From TH-plancto1 sp043777375 (GTDB lineage: Bacteria; Planctomycetota; Planctomycetia; Planctomycetales; Planctomycetaceae), in contig JAYWHX010000022.1 of assembly GCA_043777375.1 (NCBI GenBank), forward strand, positions 6,958 through 70,957: a stretch of DNA of 64,000 nucleotides, in the 5' to 3' direction. This document shows positions 61,999 through 64,000 of the stretch, piece by piece. A program made the position numbers and the translations under genes. The notes under the pieces are model-generated. The model had not been told where the DNA came from. It did no database searches and saw only the letters and a list, made by a program, of their open reading frames with translations. The stretch's first letter is position 1. Every line of letters starts with the position of its first letter.

Positions 61999-63699
61999 TT
62001 AAGAATCATTCGATGTTGAGTCAGCTGCTCCCGCGTCGGCCTGAGCCCGCGTCGTGATCGCGAGTTCGAGGGCCTTGAGCAGCTGTTCTGGGCGAAATGG
62101 CTTGTAGATCACCGACTGCAGCCCCATCTGGCGGGCCTTCACAATGGTGTGGTTCGCGTCATACCCGAAACCCGCCATCAGAATCACCTGTTGCTGGGGA
62201 TCGTACTCCCGCAGACGGCGGAACATTTCGTCGCCCTTCAGGTCCGTTAGCCGAATATCCGAGATGACCACGTCATACTTGTGAGTGCGGGCCATCAGCA
62301 ACGCCCCGGCCCCGTCATGGGCTGTCTCAATAATGCAACCATACTTCCCCAGCAATTCATGCCCCGAACGCCGGATTTCGCGGTCATTGTCGACGATCAA
62401 CAACCGCTTCCCCTTGAGCATGCCATGAGAAATCGTTTGCGCCAGGCTATGGTCCGCGCGAAGTTTGTCCCCGACTTCGAGGATCGATTCCCGAATCGCG
62501 CGCGCGTGATCGAGAATCTGCTGCAACTTTTCTGCGACACGGGGATCATCATGCAGGACTTTTTCCCCGAGCCAGGTTGCGGCGTTCAGGATCTCATCCA
62601 CCGGGTCAGCGACCTCGCACAGAATGCGCGATGTGTTCTCCGCGACGGTGGTAGCCTGTTCGGCAACGAGCAACTCCAGCGTGTTCAGAGCCTGCGCCAC
62701 TTCTCGGCAAAACAGTTCCAAGAATTGCAAATCGTTATCACCGAACGCCCCCGGTCGAGGGCTCTCCACATTGAATGTTCCCAGAATCTCATTCCGCAGC
62801 ACCAGCGGGACAGTGATCGAGCTGCGCGCTCCGGCGGCTCCGGGGATGTACTTTCCATCGATTTCCGTATCGAGACACAGGTAGCTGCGACCGGTTGCCG
62901 CGACGAAGCCGGTGACCCCGTTTCCTTCCGCGCTCGCGTACAGCTCGCGATCCATGGCGGACTGCTCAAACCCGACGGCCAGCAGCAACTTCAGCTGTCC
63001 CGTCTCACGTTCGAGCAGCCGGATTTCGACCGACCCATATCCCAGAATGTCTTTGGTGTAGTGCAGGATCTTCGATTTCAGCAGCTCGATGCGGTCATCC
63101 TCGGACAGGTCGGTCACTTCGTCTGGCTGCAGATCGCCCAGCTCTGACCCGGCCATGTAGATCGCGTCCAGCTTCTGACGCTGGATGTATTCGGAGGACG
63201 AGTCGCGCACGATGACGATCAGATGTGACGGGAACTCCTCAGCTGCGTTTCGTAGCGGGGTGACATCCAGTGACAAGTAGCACTTGTCCCCCAATCGCAT
63301 GATCGTCGAAGCGGGCTCTCCGCTGGCAATCACCGAGGAGAGCGGCTCGTAGTCCGGGCCGAGAATATCATTTGTGGGGAACGCGTCAAAGAATTTCTCG
63401 CCGACTACAGTGGTCGACCGCCCCGACAATTTCTCCAGCTGGCAGTTGCCCCAGATGATCCGGGTGTCGAGATCCAGCAGCGCGATCCCCTCGGGGATCT
63501 GCTCCAGAAACCCACCCGCTTCCAATACGAGCGAGGCGGGACACTGGTCGACCTGCTGCAACAGCAGCGCATCCACCGGCTGGGATCGCAGCTGGGCGAG
63601 TGCGTCGCCCAGCGAGGGAGCTCGAATGACCTCGCATTCGCTACTGAGCGGAATGCAGGTTTTTTGATCCCCCACCACCAACACCGTCGGACGGCTCAC
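61999..63699 (-). CDS. PAS-GAF-receiver regulator with DHp-like helix but no kinase domain
   Basis: 566 residues from the GTG at 63699, with AGGAG six bases upstream; an upstream in-frame start is less likely. Order: a degenerate receiver-like N-terminus (TVLVVGDQKTC ... VDALLLQQVD, with Gln in place of the acceptor Asp), a PAS domain (LEQIPEGIALLDLDTRIIWGNCQLEKLSG), a GAF domain (SVEIRLLERETGQLKLLLAVGFEQSAM ... SITVPLVLRNEILGTFNVESP), a helical DHp-like stretch (RILCEVADPVDEILNAATWLGEKVL) with no phosphoacceptor His, and a C-terminal receiver (KRLLIVDNDREIRRSGHELL ... VVISDIRLTD with the acceptor Asp, and IYKPF). No HATPase domain exists. Signal integration without its own kinase activity is inferred. 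Confidence 0.85.
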   Translation of the reverse strand: MSRPTVLVVGDQKTCIPLSSECEVIRAPSLGDALAQLRSQPVDALLLQQVDQCPASLVLEAGGFLEQIPEGIALLDLDTRIIWGNCQLEKLSGRSTTVVGEKFFDAFPTNDILGPDYEPLSSVIASGEPASTIMRLGDKCYLSLDVTPLRNAAEEFPSHLIVIVRDSSSEYIQRQKLDAIYMAGSELGDLQPDEVTDLSEDDRIELLKSKILHYTKDILGYGSVEIRLLERETGQLKLLLAVGFEQSAMDRELYASAEGNGVTGFVAATGRSYLCLDTEIDGKYIPGAAGARSSITVPLVLRNEILGTFNVESPRPGAFGDNDLQFLELFCREVAQALNTLELLVAEQATTVAENTSRILCEVADPVDEILNAATWLGEKVLHDDPRVAEKLQQILDHARAIRESILEVGDKLRADHSLAQTISHGMLKGKRLLIVDNDREIRRSGHELLGKYGCIIETAHDGAGALLMARTHKYDVVISDIRLTDLKGDEMFRRLREYDPQQQVILMAGFGYDANHTIVKARQMGLQSVIYKPFRPEQLLKALELAITTRAQADAGAADSTSNDS

Positions 63700-64000
63700 G
63701 GCACACTCCTGCCAAAACACGCGGGACTCGCGGTCGAGAACTGGCTCGCACGATCGATGCGGCCAACGCTCCACCGGTCACACACGTCTCACCCAATTGT
63801 AGGATCGAATACGAGTCCAGTGAATCGTGATCCGAACTTGAGAACCATGATGCGGTTGGCCATTCCGACCGGAACCCAACCGCGAAGGATCTCGAGCGAA
63901 ATAACTTCCCGAAAGTCCTGAAGAGGATTCACCGCAGGGGGCGCAGAGGAACGCAGAGGCTTGAGTGATCTCCGGAATTTCCCTCTGCGAACCTCCGCGA
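63700..64000. other. Upstream region of the last gene and R5 repeat
   Basis: About 300 bp to the right edge with no gene seen. Its last 70 bp are an R5 repeat copy. Confidence 0.5.
63929..64000. repeat. R5 'CGCAGAGG' interspersed repeat, copy 2 (cut by window edge)
   Basis: TTCACCGCAGGGGGCGCAGA followed by further CGCAGAGG-like words and an inverted counterpart (CCCTCTGCGAACCTCCGCG). Similar to 29241-29330. Confidence 0.65.

Overview
The window looks like a chromosomal piece of a planctomycete (phylum Planctomycetota, probably class Planctomycetia; the genus cannot be fixed from the sequence alone). The evidence is the gene content: three PSCyt/DUF1549-DUF1553 proteins, a Tat-exported DUF1501 protein, two full DUF1559 pseudopilin-like proteins and one abbreviated relative, a CRTAC1-type FG-GAP protein, a LEPR-XLL-like surface protein, a DUF1573 lipoprotein and a formylmethanofuran dehydrogenase B-type protein. 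The DNA is GC-rich, intergenic regions are long and full of short interspersed palindromic repeats, and there is one tRNA (Gln, anticodon CTG). No rRNA, CRISPR array, insertion sequence or phage was seen.

Layout. 1-98: start of an ExeA-like AAA ATPase gene that runs off the left edge. 99-7712: repeat-rich intergenic DNA, a secreted FG-GAP/golvesin-like protein, metK, a response regulator with a zinc ribbon, an FHA protein and an isolated fhcB-like gene. 8185-11568: a large AsmA/YhdP-like protein. 11600-17155 (minus strand): a sugar-binding lipoprotein, Maf, and a probable four-gene secreted module (DUF1573 lipoprotein, periplasmic C39-like protein, cysteine-rich secreted protein, signal-peptide protein with a C-terminal anchor). 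17929-30676: an alkyltransferase-like protein, a PSCyt1/DUF1549/DUF1553 protein, a three-gene minus-strand unit including an Ala/Pro-rich repeat protein, a TIGR03009-type protein, an atypical metallopeptidase-like protein, a mini DUF1559-like protein, a single-TM protein, an MBL-fold hydrolase and a GT2 glycosyltransferase. 30804-36754: a double pseudo-enzyme (HtrA-like plus alpha/beta-hydrolase-like) and a 1157-residue DUF1549/discoidin/DUF1553 protein.

36993-39098 is a small accessory unit (secreted protein, DUF1559 protein, lipoprotein), followed by typA/bipA on the other strand. 41774-50475 is a four-gene envelope cluster (DUF1501, prepeptidase C-terminal-type protein, Ig-like/DUF1549/DUF1553 protein, cytochrome c/WD40/coiled-coil protein) with perfect hairpins in two of its gene gaps. 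50715-51518 is a glycosyltransferase-like gene. 51852-56449 is a DUF1559 / CRTAC1 / lipoprotein unit with a strong terminator after its first gene. The right end carries an esterase, a FabF-type ketosynthase, a PAS/SpoIIE phosphatase, tRNA-Gln and a kinase-less PAS-GAF-REC regulator.

Most genes encode exported envelope proteins. The observations most worth checking are: the C39/cysteine-rich protein module, in which a 29-bp intergenic repeat has become part of one coding sequence and supplies the stop codon of another; the protein that has lost the catalytic residues of two fused hydrolases; the stand-alone FhcB that keeps the metal-ligand cysteines; and an alkyltransferase-like protein without the acceptor cysteine. 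Start codons were chosen by eye from Shine-Dalgarno spacing and signal peptides, and several remain uncertain.
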